Under the pieces are notes generated by a model, which saw only the letters and a program-made list of their open reading frames with translations, was not told the origin of the DNA and did not search any database. Positions 1-8,032 of a stretch of 64,000 nucleotides of DNA are shown one piece after another. The position numbers and the translations under genes are program-made. The DNA is from an uncultured Bacteroidales bacterium (lineage in GTDB: Bacteria; Bacteroidota; Bacteroidia; Bacteroidales; UBA932), in the NCBI GenBank assembly GCA_944326265.1, contig CALVDE010000001.1, positions 1 to 64,000 of the forward strand. Reading direction: 5' to 3'. Position 1 is the first letter of the stretch. The number at the start of each line of letters is the position of its first letter.

Positions 1-72
1 TACATTGCAGATCAGTTAATTATCAAATAACTGATAAATATTAATCCGTCCAACTTTTTTGGTACACCTCAG
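1..72 (-). mobile_element. possible terminal end of an IS3/IS150-group insertion sequence, cut by the window edge
   Basis: Read on the minus strand from position 72, the sequence starts TGAGGTGTACC, then an A-run, then AGTTGGACGG, followed by AT-rich DNA. Many IS3-family (IS150 group) elements begin with TG, a short stretch, an A- or T-run and GTTGGAC, so this could be an element end with its transposase lying left of the window. An inverted repeat (11-18 with 28-35, ATCAGTTA/TAACTGAT) lies inside. No transposase coding sequence is visible here, so the call rests on resemblance alone. Confidence 0.28.
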
Positions 73-334
73 CGAAATCCATCAGCTAAAAAGTTAAGAC
101 ATTGATTGCTAGTTAATTAATAGAAATCGAGATGCTCGCACATTCCGTAGATGCACCGGTGTGAGGTGATAAGTGCGGCTGGAGTGGGCGCAGACAGAGG
201 TAGGTATGATGTTGAAGGCAAGCGGGGAGAAAAGACTTGCCTTCAATGCAGCAATGGCAGTAGAGCCGGCAGCACGGATTCATTCGGGGAAGTGCTTAGG
301 ATTCTGTGAAATCGGTACACTTTCCCGGCGGGAG
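73..334. other. intergenic region with one strong hairpin, no gene recognised
   Basis: No convincing coding sequence is present; the 60-codon open frame at 173-355 has no recognisable protein and runs into the 3' end of the efflux gene. The notable structure is an 11-bp perfect inverted repeat, TTGAAGGCAAG at 212-222 with CTTGCCTTCAA at 236-246 (13-nt loop). It lies downstream of the RND operon but no U-tract follows it on either strand, so it is not a typical terminator. Confidence 0.4.
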
Positions 335-1795
335 TTATTTGCCTGTCTTTTTTGAGGCGGTTTTGGCGGTGTCTGCGGAGGCTTCGGCATCTTCGTCGGT
401 GGGAACGGACCAGCCGCCGCCGAGGGCCTTGTAGAGGTCGATGATGGTCAGGAATTCGTTACGGACGGAGTTGGAATAGTCGATCTCGGCGTTGAAGTAG
501 CTTCGCTGGGCATCGAGCACGTCGATGTAGCTGATGTAGCCGTTCTGGTACTGGAAGAGGGCAAGCTCCACGTATTTGCGGGAGGCATCCTTGAGGTTGC
601 CCATCAGGGTTACTTTCTCCCGGGCGGAGCGGTAGGATGTGACGGCATCGTTGACTTCCTTGAAGACTTCGAGGACTTTCTGCTCGTACTGGTAGCGTTC
701 CTGGTTGTATGCCTCGATGGCGGCCTGATACCTTGCCCTGTTCTTGCCGAAAGCGAATAGCGGTGAGGTCAGGCTCATGATAGGATACCAGTAAGGTCCG
801 GTGAAGAAACTGGTGAATGTATTGTTCTCGACTCCGGCTGCGAGGGAGATGGACAGGCTGGGGAATCTCTCGGCCCATGCTACTCCGACCTCGCTCATGG
901 CGGCCTTGAGGTCCTGCCTGGCTGCCATCAGGTCAGGCCTGCGCTGAAGGAGTTCCGATGGTACGCCCACATGCAGCAGATCCGGAAATTTGTCGTGGGT
1001 GTTGAGCAGCGAACGTTCAACTGCTGAGGGGAACTCCCCGGCCAGCAGGGATATCTCGTTCTCCTTGAGGGCAATGTCTCTCTGTAGATCAGGAACCAGC
1101 GATGCGGTACTGGCGTATTCCACCTGGGCCTGCTGGTAGGGAATCTCGGTGGTCAGGCCGCCGTCAAAGCGGAGCTTGGCCTGGCGGACACTCTCGCGCC
1201 TGGTATCCAGTGTGCGGAGGACGATGTCCAGCTCGTTGTCCAGGGCCGTCAACTCAAAATAGGCGGTAGCGACTGCGGCCACCAGGGTCATCTGCATGGC
1301 TCTCTGGGATTCGATGGAGGAAAGGTACTCGGCCATGGCTGCACGGTTGGCCCAGCGGAGGCGGCCGAACAGGTCTATCTCCCAGGATACTGCGGCTTTG
1401 AGCCCGAATTCGTTGTCCTTGTACGGCTCGGCATCGGTGTACTGGTAATTCTCCTGCTCCAGGTTGGCCCTGGCTCTGAATGAGGGGAACTGGTCGGCGC
1501 GGACTACCCTGTGCCGCCTTTCAAGCTCGCTGACACGGGCCGAGGCGGTGAGCATGTCCCTGTTGTTCTCAAGGGTCTTTTCAATGAGGTCCTTCAGCAG
1601 CGGGTCTGAGAAAATCTCGCTCCATTCCAGGTCGGCCAGACATAGCGAATCGGCTTCTTCTCCGGGAATTATGGTCTCGGGAATCTCCAGCTGGGGATCC
1701 ACGCATTTGCGGACGGCGGTTCCGCATCCGTTAAGAAGCAGCAGGGATGCGGTGAGAATTATAGCCGCTGATATATGTTTTACCGTATTTCTCAT
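335..1795 (-). CDS. outer-membrane efflux lipoprotein (OprM/NodT-type TolC family)
   Basis: This is the outer-membrane channel of a tripartite RND efflux pump. The 486-residue protein starts with a lipoprotein signal peptide ending LLLLNGC, with Cys24 as the lipidation site, followed by the two OEP repeats of the NodT/CusC/OprM family. The phrases DPLLKDLIEKTLENN, SWEIDLFGRLRWANRAA and YQNGYISYIDVLDAQRSYF are typical of the family. The start at 1795 was chosen because it gives the signal peptide and overlaps the stop of the upstream pump gene by 4 bp (ATGA); the open frame continues to 2350 but that extension is low-complexity antisense of the pump gene. It is third in an adaptor-pump-channel operon. 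Substrate cannot be deduced. Confidence 0.95.
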   Translation of the reverse strand: MRNTVKHISAAIILTASLLLLNGCGTAVRKCVDPQLEIPETIIPGEEADSLCLADLEWSEIFSDPLLKDLIEKTLENNRDMLTASARVSELERRHRVVRADQFPSFRARANLEQENYQYTDAEPYKDNEFGLKAAVSWEIDLFGRLRWANRAAMAEYLSSIESQRAMQMTLVAAVATAYFELTALDNELDIVLRTLDTRRESVRQAKLRFDGGLTTEIPYQQAQVEYASTASLVPDLQRDIALKENEISLLAGEFPSAVERSLLNTHDKFPDLLHVGVPSELLQRRPDLMAARQDLKAAMSEVGVAWAERFPSLSISLAAGVENNTFTSFFTGPYWYPIMSLTSPLFAFGKNRARYQAAIEAYNQERYQYEQKVLEVFKEVNDAVTSYRSAREKVTLMGNLKDASRKYVELALFQYQNGYISYIDVLDAQRSYFNAEIDYSNSVRNEFLTIIDLYKALGGGWSVPTDEDAEASADTAKTASKKTGK

Positions 1796-4700
1796 GCTTT
1801 CAGTTTCTTTTTCTTGGAGAAGCGTTCCTTGAGCCTGTAGATCCAGACGAAGAAGAACGGTACGAAAACTATTCCCAGGGTGGTGGCCGCAATCATTCCG
1901 AAAAATACGCACACACCGATACCCTGACGGCTGGCCGAGCCGGGACCTGAGGCCAGCACGAGCGGCAGCATACCGAGAATGAAGGTCAGTGAGGTCATGA
2001 CGATGGGCCTGAAACGCAGCTCGGAGGCGGTGATGGCGGCCTCGACGATATCCTTGCCTTTGGCCACCTCGTCCTTGGCGAACTCGACGATCAGAATCGC
2101 GTTCTTGGCGGCCACTCCGATCAGCATGACGAGTCCGATCTGGAAGTAGACGTTGTTCTCCATGCCCAGGACCAGAATCGAGAGGAAGGCTCCGATACAT
2201 GCCACAGGCAGGGAAAGGATGACGGCGATGGGCACTGACCAGCTTTCGTACTGGGCGGCCAGGAAGAGAAAGACGAAGAGGAATGCCAGGGCCAGGACGA
2301 GTCCTGTCTGACCGCTCTGCTGCTTCTCCTGATAGGACAGGCCGCTCCACTCGATGCCTACGTTGGCGGGCAGTTTCTCGCGCACGATCTCCTCCATGAT
2401 ATCCATGGCCTGTCCGGAACTGTAGCCGTGGGCAGCCTCACCGGTGATGGTGGCGGCATAGTACATGTTGAAACGCTTGATGGTCCCGGGACCGGTGGTG
2501 TATTCGGTGGTACCTATCGAGGTGACGGGTATCATGGCTCCTCCGTTGCCGCGCACGAAATACATGTTCATGTTGTCACGCCAGCGGCGGTAGGGCTCCT
2601 CGGCCTGGATGTAGACGCGGTAGACGCGGTTGAAGAGGTTGAAGTCGTTGACGTAGACGGATCCGGTGAAGGCTTTCATCGTGGTGAACAGGTCCGAGAC
2701 CGATACACCGAGAAGCTTGGCCCGGTCGCGGTCCACGTCGTAGTAGAGCTTCGGGATGTCGCCCTGCATCGAGCTGCTCACACGGGCGAGCTCCTTGCGC
2801 TGGGAGGCATAGTATACTAAGGTGTCGGAGGCTCTCTGCAGCTCCTCGTAGGTCAGGTCGCCACGGGCCTCGAGGGCCATCTCGAAACCTCCGGAAGTTC
2901 CAAGTCCTGGGATGACTGGCGGGGTGCTGAGGTAGACCTTGCTCTCGGGGTACTGCGAGAACTCATCGGTTACACGGGCCATGAATGCCGGCAGATCGGG
3001 GTCCTCCCGCTCGTCCCACGGTTTCATGATGACGGTCATCTGGCTGCGGGCCTGGTTGGTGCCGACGCGGGGGCTGGAGCCGGTGACGTTGAGCACATAG
3101 CGCACGTCCGGCTGGGCAAGAAGCCAGGCCATGGCGCGGTCGGTGACCTCACGGGTCCTTTCGAGGGTGGCTCCTTCAGGCAGCTCGAACTCTACGGTGA
3201 AATATCCCTGGTCCTCCTGGGGCAGGAAGCTCTGGGGTATGAGCCTGGTCATTGCCCAGATGCTGACCAGACCTATGCCGAAAGCTGCGAAAGAGCGTTT
3301 CGAGTGGCCCAGAAAACTGCGTATGGCCCTGACGTACACGGACTGGCCCTTAGAGAGCCAGCGGTTGATGGCGCGGAAGATGAAGTTCTTTTTCTCTTCT
3401 TCCCCTTCTTTCTTGGGTTTGAGGAACTGGGCGCACATCACGGGGCTCATGGTCAGTGCCACTATGGTCGATATGATCACGGATACCGCGATGGTTATGG
3501 TGAACTGGCGGTAGAGGGCACCGGTGATACCGGAGAGGAAGCTCACCGGAATAAATACGGCGCAGAGTACCAGCGACATGGCTATCAGAGCACTGCCCAG
3601 GCCGTTCATGGCTTTCTTGGTGGCCTCGTAGGCCGACAGCTTCTCCTCGTTCATGATGCGGTCCACGTTCTCGACCACCACTATCGCATCGTCCACGACA
3701 GTACCGATCGCGAGGACCAGACCCAGCAGGGTCAGGGTGTTGAGGGAGAAACCGAATATGAGCATGACTCCGAAGGTACCGATCAGGGAGATTGGCACCG
3801 CGATGGCCGGGATGAGGGTCGCCCTCCAGCTCTGCAGTGAGAGGAACACCACCAGAATCACGAGGAAGAGGGCCTCGAAGAGGGTCTTGTACACCTCGTG
3901 GATGGACTGGGATATGTACTCGGTCATGTCGAATGGAATCATGTAGGAGATGCCTTCGGGGAAGTTGCGGCTGATCTCGTCCATGGCCTTCTTGACGGAC
4001 TCGGACACCTCCATGGCGTTCATTCCCGGGAGCATACGGATGTCCATCACTGCGGCGTTGCCTCCGTTGATTCCGCTCTCGGTGTTGTAGGACTGGGCCT
4101 CGAGGGAGACGCGGGCGACATCGCGCATACGGATGATGGAGCCGTCCGGATTGGCCCTGAGGACAATGTCCTCGAATTCACTGACAGTAGACAGACGGCC
4201 CTGGGCCACTATCGGGACGGTCACGTCCACTCCGTTCATGGGCTGCTGGCCGAGGACTCCGGCGGCTGACTCGCGGTTCTGCTCGCGCAGGGCTTTCTGG
4301 ATGTCCTGCACTGTCAGTCCGAGACTGGCCAGACGCTCGGGCTGTACCCAGATCTGCATACCGTAGTAGCGGCTGCCGACATTGGATACGCGGCCCACGC
4401 CCGGGATGCGGCGGAGCATGTCGAGCACGTTGAGGGTGGCGTAGTTACTGAGGTACACCTCGTCGAACTTGGGGTCGTTGGACAGCAGTGTGATGGTCAT
4501 CAGCTTGTTGGATGCCTGCTTGTCCACCGATATTCCGTTCTGGATAACCTCTGCCGGAAGACGGGCCTCGGCCTGTTTTACCCTGTTCTGTATCTCGACG
4601 GCCGCCAGGTCGGGGTCGGTGTCTATGTCGAATGTGATGGTGACGGTGAATGAGCCGGAATTGGTGCTCCGCGACTCCATGTAGAGCATACCGGGCGTAC

Positions 4701-4914
4701 CGTTGAGCTCCTGCTCAATGGGGGTGGCTACGGCCTGTGAGACGGTCTCGGCATCAGCTCCGGGGTAGGAGGCGGAGACCTGCACTACCGGGGGGACGAT
4801 CTCCGGGTACTGGTCGACAGGCAGCAGGAAGAGACCTATCATGCCCACCAGCACGATGACAATCGATATGACCGTGGAGAATATCGGCCGGTCTATGAAG
4901 AAATCACTTTTCAT
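1792..4914 (-). CDS. RND multidrug efflux pump, inner-membrane subunit (AcrB/HAE1 family)
   Basis: Proton-driven inner-membrane pump of 1040 residues, the normal length for hydrophobe/amphiphile efflux (HAE1) transporters. It opens with the usual N-terminal helix (FFIDRPIFSTVISIVIVLVG). It carries LPVDQYPEIVPP, the porter domains, and in TM4 the charged pair of the proton relay (IGTVVDDAIVVVENV, Asp near residues 405-406, matching AcrB D407/D408). The end has the typical GVAAKNAILIVEFAK segment. It overlaps the adaptor gene by 11 bp and the channel gene by 4 bp, so the three are probably translationally coupled. The HAE1-type features argue for drugs, bile salts or other amphiphiles rather than metal ions, in contrast to the CzcA-type pump at 50-54 kb. 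Confidence 0.96.
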   Translation of the reverse strand: MKSDFFIDRPIFSTVISIVIVLVGMIGLFLLPVDQYPEIVPPVVQVSASYPGADAETVSQAVATPIEQELNGTPGMLYMESRSTNSGSFTVTITFDIDTDPDLAAVEIQNRVKQAEARLPAEVIQNGISVDKQASNKLMTITLLSNDPKFDEVYLSNYATLNVLDMLRRIPGVGRVSNVGSRYYGMQIWVQPERLASLGLTVQDIQKALREQNRESAAGVLGQQPMNGVDVTVPIVAQGRLSTVSEFEDIVLRANPDGSIIRMRDVARVSLEAQSYNTESGINGGNAAVMDIRMLPGMNAMEVSESVKKAMDEISRNFPEGISYMIPFDMTEYISQSIHEVYKTLFEALFLVILVVFLSLQSWRATLIPAIAVPISLIGTFGVMLIFGFSLNTLTLLGLVLAIGTVVDDAIVVVENVDRIMNEEKLSAYEATKKAMNGLGSALIAMSLVLCAVFIPVSFLSGITGALYRQFTITIAVSVIISTIVALTMSPVMCAQFLKPKKEGEEEKKNFIFRAINRWLSKGQSVYVRAIRSFLGHSKRSFAAFGIGLVSIWAMTRLIPQSFLPQEDQGYFTVEFELPEGATLERTREVTDRAMAWLLAQPDVRYVLNVTGSSPRVGTNQARSQMTVIMKPWDEREDPDLPAFMARVTDEFSQYPESKVYLSTPPVIPGLGTSGGFEMALEARGDLTYEELQRASDTLVYYASQRKELARVSSSMQGDIPKLYYDVDRDRAKLLGVSVSDLFTTMKAFTGSVYVNDFNLFNRVYRVYIQAEEPYRRWRDNMNMYFVRGNGGAMIPVTSIGTTEYTTGPGTIKRFNMYYAATITGEAAHGYSSGQAMDIMEEIVREKLPANVGIEWSGLSYQEKQQSGQTGLVLALAFLFVFLFLAAQYESWSVPIAVILSLPVACIGAFLSILVLGMENNVYFQIGLVMLIGVAAKNAILIVEFAKDEVAKGKDIVEAAITASELRFRPIVMTSLTFILGMLPLVLASGPGSASRQGIGVCVFFGMIAATTLGIVFVPFFFVWIYRLKERFSKKKKLKA

Positions 4915-6247
4915 CCGCTGTAGTCTCTATCTTGGTGCTGTCTGTGTTTCCGTATGATGTGCTGTCGGCCGCTGTAGCCGTGCTGTCGGTGCCGAATGAG
5001 AAGCGGCCCTTGGTCTCGGAGTCCGTTCCGGGCCGTTCCGGGGCCACGATTATGGGAGATACCTTGATGCCGTGGCTGAGCTTGTGGAAGCCCTCGACGA
5101 TGATGTTCTCGTCAGGTCCGAGCCCGCGCTCGACGACTACATTGTTGCCTATTTCGGGACCGAGTTCGATAAATCTTTTCTCGACTATGCTGTCCGGACG
5201 GCAGGCGTAGACGTAGGCTCCGCCCTTCTCGATGACGAGGGCCTTGGTGGGCACCACGATGGCATCCTCGCGCACGTCCAGGAGAAGACGCACCTTGGTG
5301 ATCTGTCCGGGAAGCAGGGCGCGGTCAGGATTGGCCATCTCGGCCCTGACTGAGAATGTTCCGGTGTTGGGGTCCACCTGGGGATCCGCGAAGTCCACGA
5401 AGCCCTTCATCGGATACTCCGAGTTGTCGGCCAGGGTGATGGTCACGTAGGGGTTCCATTTGCGGGCGGTGTCCTGCTGTCCGAGATTGACGTTTCTCTC
5501 GCGGCTCTTGAGGTAGTCGAGCGATGTCATGCTGAAATCCACCTGGACGGTGTCGCTCTTGACGATAGTGGTCAGCAGGGACTTTCCGCCTGGACCTACC
5601 AGGGTTCCGAGGTCCACGTTGCTCTCACTGATGAAGCCGGAAATGGGGGAGCGGACGGTAGTGTATCCGAGGGCGATCTCCGCCTGGGTCAGGTCCGCCT
5701 CGCTCATGACCACCTCGGCCTTTGCGCTCTCGTAGGCGGCTATGGCATTGTCAAGGTCCAGGCGGCTGGCCGCGTTCTGCTCGAAGAGTGGACGGATACG
5801 CTCAAGATCCCTCTCTGCCTTGAGCTCCAGGGCCTTGTTCTTGTTCAGCTGGGCCTTTGCCCTCTCCATGTCCGCACGGTAAGGCTTGGGGTCGATGATG
5901 AACAGGGTCTGGTTCTTCCTGACGTAGGATCCTTCCTCGAACAGTATCTCCTCGAGATATCCCTCGACTCTTGCGCGCACCTCCACGAACTGCTGGGCAC
6001 TGATCTTGCCGGCATACTCGCCGTAGATCTCCACGTCGTCGATGACCACCGGCTGGACTTCCACTATCGGATAGTCAGGTTTCGGCGGCTCAGGCCATGA
6101 AAGTATTATCCATACGGTTATGCCCGCCACGAGCACTCCGAGGACGACGTACCATATCCATTTCGGCAGTCGGCGTATTTTTCTGATTCTGACGGCCATC
6201 CTGCGGCCGGTCCTGGTAAATTTCTCTGTAGGGATGTTAATCTGCAT
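4904..6247 (-). CDS. RND efflux periplasmic adaptor (membrane fusion protein, HlyD/AcrA family)
   Basis: The adaptor joins the inner-membrane pump to the outer-membrane channel. It has a basic N-terminus and one membrane helix (WYVVLGVLVAGITVWIIL), then a barrel-sandwich half (VEVRARVEGYLEEILFEEG), an alpha-helical hairpin rich in Ala, Lys and Glu, the returning lipoyl half (TTVRSPISGFISESNVDLG), beta-barrel and membrane-proximal domains, and a polar low-complexity tail rich in Ser, Thr and Asp. It is anchored by the helix, with no lipobox. The start at 6247 (447 residues) is preferred over an in-frame ATG at 6283 because a -7 promoter box lies at 6270-6277; an ATG at 6199 is a further option. 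First gene of the operon. Confidence 0.92.
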   Translation of the reverse strand: MQINIPTEKFTRTGRRMAVRIRKIRRLPKWIWYVVLGVLVAGITVWIILSWPEPPKPDYPIVEVQPVVIDDVEIYGEYAGKISAQQFVEVRARVEGYLEEILFEEGSYVRKNQTLFIIDPKPYRADMERAKAQLNKNKALELKAERDLERIRPLFEQNAASRLDLDNAIAAYESAKAEVVMSEADLTQAEIALGYTTVRSPISGFISESNVDLGTLVGPGGKSLLTTIVKSDTVQVDFSMTSLDYLKSRERNVNLGQQDTARKWNPYVTITLADNSEYPMKGFVDFADPQVDPNTGTFSVRAEMANPDRALLPGQITKVRLLLDVREDAIVVPTKALVIEKGGAYVYACRPDSIVEKRFIELGPEIGNNVVVERGLGPDENIIVEGFHKLSHGIKVSPIIVAPERPGTDSETKGRFSFGTDSTATAADSTSYGNTDSTKIETTADEK

Positions 6248-6269
6248 AATGTTGCGGTAAAGCGTGGTG

Positions 6270-6304
6270 CAAATATAGGCCAAATCGGTTGACTACTGCA
6301 AAAA
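6270..6304 (-). promoter_or_regulatory. Bacteroidetes-type promoter of the RND efflux operon
   Basis: On the minus strand TATATTTG (6277-6270) matches the TAnnTTTG -7 box, and TTTTTG (6304-6299) lies 21 bp upstream as a -33 element. The predicted transcript start is close to 6263, just ahead of the chosen start codon. Confidence 0.6.
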
Positions 6305-6335
6305 TTGTACCTTAACGCAGATTATTTGCGGTTTC

Positions 6336-7247
6336 TCAGAGAGCGCATCCCGCTGCGAACAGCAGCGCCAGAAGAAAAAAGTTGCGCGAGGTCTTGCCCA
6401 GGAAGGGGTTCAGGGCCGCTCCGTCGGTATCGCTGATACGCCGTGACGTGGCCAGGTGCAGGGCGGCGTACAGCAGCAGGGGGGCGGCGCACCATCCGGG
6501 CTTGCTCAGGACAATGGAGGCTGCGGCGAGCATAGTGGCGCACAGCCCCAGCAGATAGTACAGGATAATGGCGGTGCTGCCTCCGAGGCGCACTACGATG
6601 GTCTTCTTCCCCTGAGCGGTGTCCTCTGCGCGGTCGCGGTAGTTGTTGACCATCAGCAGGCAGTCTACGGCCAGGCCGCAGGCAAGTCCGGCGAGGGTGG
6701 TCTGCAGATCCCAGGTCCCGGTCTGCAGATAGAAGGTGAATCCCACGGGGACAATTCCGAAGAATACCAGCACCAGAAGGTCTCCAAGTCCAAGACGGGA
6801 GAACTTCGTGGTGTAGAGGAAGCAGAACAGCACGCAGAGGGCACCGACTGCTATCATCCACGGGCCTCCGGTCCATATCAGGGGCAGGCCGGCAGCACAG
6901 GCGAGGACCGTCGTGACCAGAATCCCGGTCTTCATGGCTCCGGGGGTTATCCATCCCTGTGCGCAGGCCCGCTTAGGACCGAGCCGCTGCTCCGTATCCC
7001 CTCCCTTGCGGAAGTCGAAATAATCATTGACGAAGTTGGCATCCACCTGCATGATCCACGCGAAGAGCATACACAGTGCGAATGCCGCCCAGTCAAATGC
7101 CTCTGCCGGCAGCATCCCGCTGCCCTCCATCCACATCCAAGCGCAGGCACCGCCCATAATCACGGGCGTGGCCGCCCCTGCCAGCGTCTTCGGCCTGGCC
7201 GCGAGCACCCACGCCCTCACCGAGTTTATTTTCACCGCGCCGCTCAT
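6336..7247 (-). CDS. menA: 1,4-dihydroxy-2-naphthoate polyprenyltransferase (UbiA family)
   Basis: Integral-membrane prenyltransferase that attaches the isoprenoid tail to dihydroxynaphthoate in menaquinone synthesis. The 303-residue protein has the early MenA signature ARPKTLAGAATPVIMG. Both Asp-rich motifs that bind Mg-prenyl diphosphate are present: NDYFDFRKGGD at residues 74-84 and NNYRDRAEDTAQGKKT at 201-216. About eight or nine hydrophobic segments are visible. The length and motifs fit MenA rather than UbiA proper. Its start lies only 3 bp after the higA stop, so it probably sits on the higBA transcript unless a promoter lies inside higA. Menaquinone is normally essential in anaerobically respiring Bacteroidales, which makes this arrangement notable. 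Confidence 0.93.
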   Translation of the reverse strand: MSGAVKINSVRAWVLAARPKTLAGAATPVIMGGACAWMWMEGSGMLPAEAFDWAAFALCMLFAWIMQVDANFVNDYFDFRKGGDTEQRLGPKRACAQGWITPGAMKTGILVTTVLACAAGLPLIWTGGPWMIAVGALCVLFCFLYTTKFSRLGLGDLLVLVFFGIVPVGFTFYLQTGTWDLQTTLAGLACGLAVDCLLMVNNYRDRAEDTAQGKKTIVVRLGGSTAIILYYLLGLCATMLAAASIVLSKPGWCAAPLLLYAALHLATSRRISDTDGAALNPFLGKTSRNFFLLALLFAAGCAL

Positions 7248-7250
7248 AAT

Positions 7251-7616
7251 CTATACTCCGAGGACGATGTCGGCATCAATGTTGAGTTTGCGGCTTATCT
7301 CGCGAGCTACTTGAAGAGTCGGCTCGCAACGCCCGTTGAGATAGTCGCTGACTCGGGATGTACTCACCCCCAGCAGTTCGGAAAGTTTTGTCTGGTTCAG
7401 CCCCATCTCGAACATCCTGAGTTTGATAGCCTCTATCAGTGTCGGAGTCTTGATAGGGTAATGTTCTTCCTCGTATTCCTCTACTAGACCTGAGAGCAGA
7501 TCCAGTTCTATCAGGTTCCGGTCGTATGGCGGAGTGTCCTCCTGTACCATAGGAAGCAGTTCCTCTATCCTGTCCATTGCCGCCTTATAGGCAGTCTCGC
7601 TTTTGATGTGTGTCAT
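7251..7616 (-). CDS. higA: HigA-type antitoxin with Xre helix-turn-helix
   Basis: Antitoxin of a type II toxin-antitoxin pair, expected to bind the toxin and repress their shared promoter. The 121-residue protein has an acidic N-terminal half (YEEEHYPIKTPTLIEAIKLRM) that is a hallmark of the HigA/YgjM group. It is followed by a Xre-type helix-turn-helix at about residues 71-100 (MGLNQTKLSELLGVSTSRVS, then DYLNGRCEPT). It follows the toxin gene by 2 bp, the usual higBA order. The downstream neighbour menA begins 3 bp after its stop. Confidence 0.9.
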   Translation of the reverse strand: MTHIKSETAYKAAMDRIEELLPMVQEDTPPYDRNLIELDLLSGLVEEYEEEHYPIKTPTLIEAIKLRMFEMGLNQTKLSELLGVSTSRVSDYLNGRCEPTLQVAREISRKLNIDADIVLGV

Positions 7617-7618
7617 CG

Positions 7619-7918
7619 CTATACGTTTTTTGCGTCTATCCGGTCGTATTCGGCGTGTGTGCCTATGAACCGGATAAGGACTGTCTTAATAGTGAACTTT
7701 ATTACAACTATGAGCCTGTGACTATTGCCTTTGATGTTGAATATGTACCGTTGATTGCCTATGCTGTCGGCACTTCTGAACGTTTGCTTGATGTCGGCGA
7801 AACATGTCCATTCGGCATTTCTGACTTTGTGGAACCAGTCTTCCAATGCAATCCTGCTGTCAGGCCTGAAAGTATAATATTCAACGATCTTACTCCGCGC
7901 AATGATTCTCATACCCAT
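7619..7918 (-). CDS. higB: HigB-type mRNA interferase toxin
   Basis: Toxin of the RelE/HigB superfamily, expected to cleave mRNA at the ribosome when not bound by the HigA-like partner. The 99-residue sequence has the family start (MRIIARSKI), the aromatic/basic middle (LEDWFHKVRNAEWTCFADIK) and the C-terminal strand pattern (RLIVVIKF, VLIRFIGTHAEYDRID). The terminal His-Tyr-Asp region resembles active-site residues of PF09907 toxins. Two starts are possible: ATG at 7918 or the third codon ATG at 7912, which gives the commoner family N-terminus. Composition is more AT-rich than its neighbours, as is usual for horizontally acquired toxin-antitoxin modules. Confidence 0.9.
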   Translation of the reverse strand: MGMRIIARSKIVEYYTFRPDSRIALEDWFHKVRNAEWTCFADIKQTFRSADSIGNQRYIFNIKGNSHRLIVVIKFTIKTVLIRFIGTHAEYDRIDAKNV

Positions 7919-7928
7919 CTTTTGTCTG

Positions 7929-7959
7929 CAAAATTACATTTTAATTCTGTATTTCAAAA
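7929..7959 (-). promoter_or_regulatory. promoter of the higBA(-menA) operon
   Basis: On the minus strand TAATTTTG (7936-7929) fits the TAnnTTTG -7 box, with TTTTG (7959-7955) 18 bp upstream. The transcript would start only a few bases before the higB start. The surrounding 60 bp are strongly AT-rich, suitable for HigA autorepression, although no obvious operator palindrome is visible. Confidence 0.55.
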
Positions 7960-7975
7960 TATTTTATTGAAAAAT

Positions 7976-8009
7976 AAAACCAGTCTCACCCGCAAGTGAG
8001 GCTGGTTTT
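7976..8009 (-). terminator. intrinsic terminator of the antiporter-DUF362 operon
   Basis: A 14-bp stem (7976-7989 with 7996-8009, one mismatch) encloses a 6-nt loop and is flanked by A-runs and T-runs on both sides, so it can work in both directions. It sits between the stop at 8033 and the higBA promoter and would insulate the toxin module. Confidence 0.85.
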
Positions 8010-8032
8010 CTGTCTTGGTGCGGATATTCGTA

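Noticed and set aside
173-355. 60-codon open frame at the left edge
   Set aside because: No similarity to a known small protein, overlaps the end of the efflux gene, and contains the strong hairpin 212-246.
1796-2350. N-terminal extension of the outer-membrane factor reading frame up to 2350
   Set aside because: It overlaps the RND pump gene in another frame, has a biased Arg/Pro-rich composition and would place the lipoprotein signal in the middle of the protein.
2428-4684. Several plus-strand open frames opposite the RND pump gene
   Set aside because: They are antisense shadows of a conserved gene, rich in Gly, Val and His repeats, with no promoter or recognisable domain.
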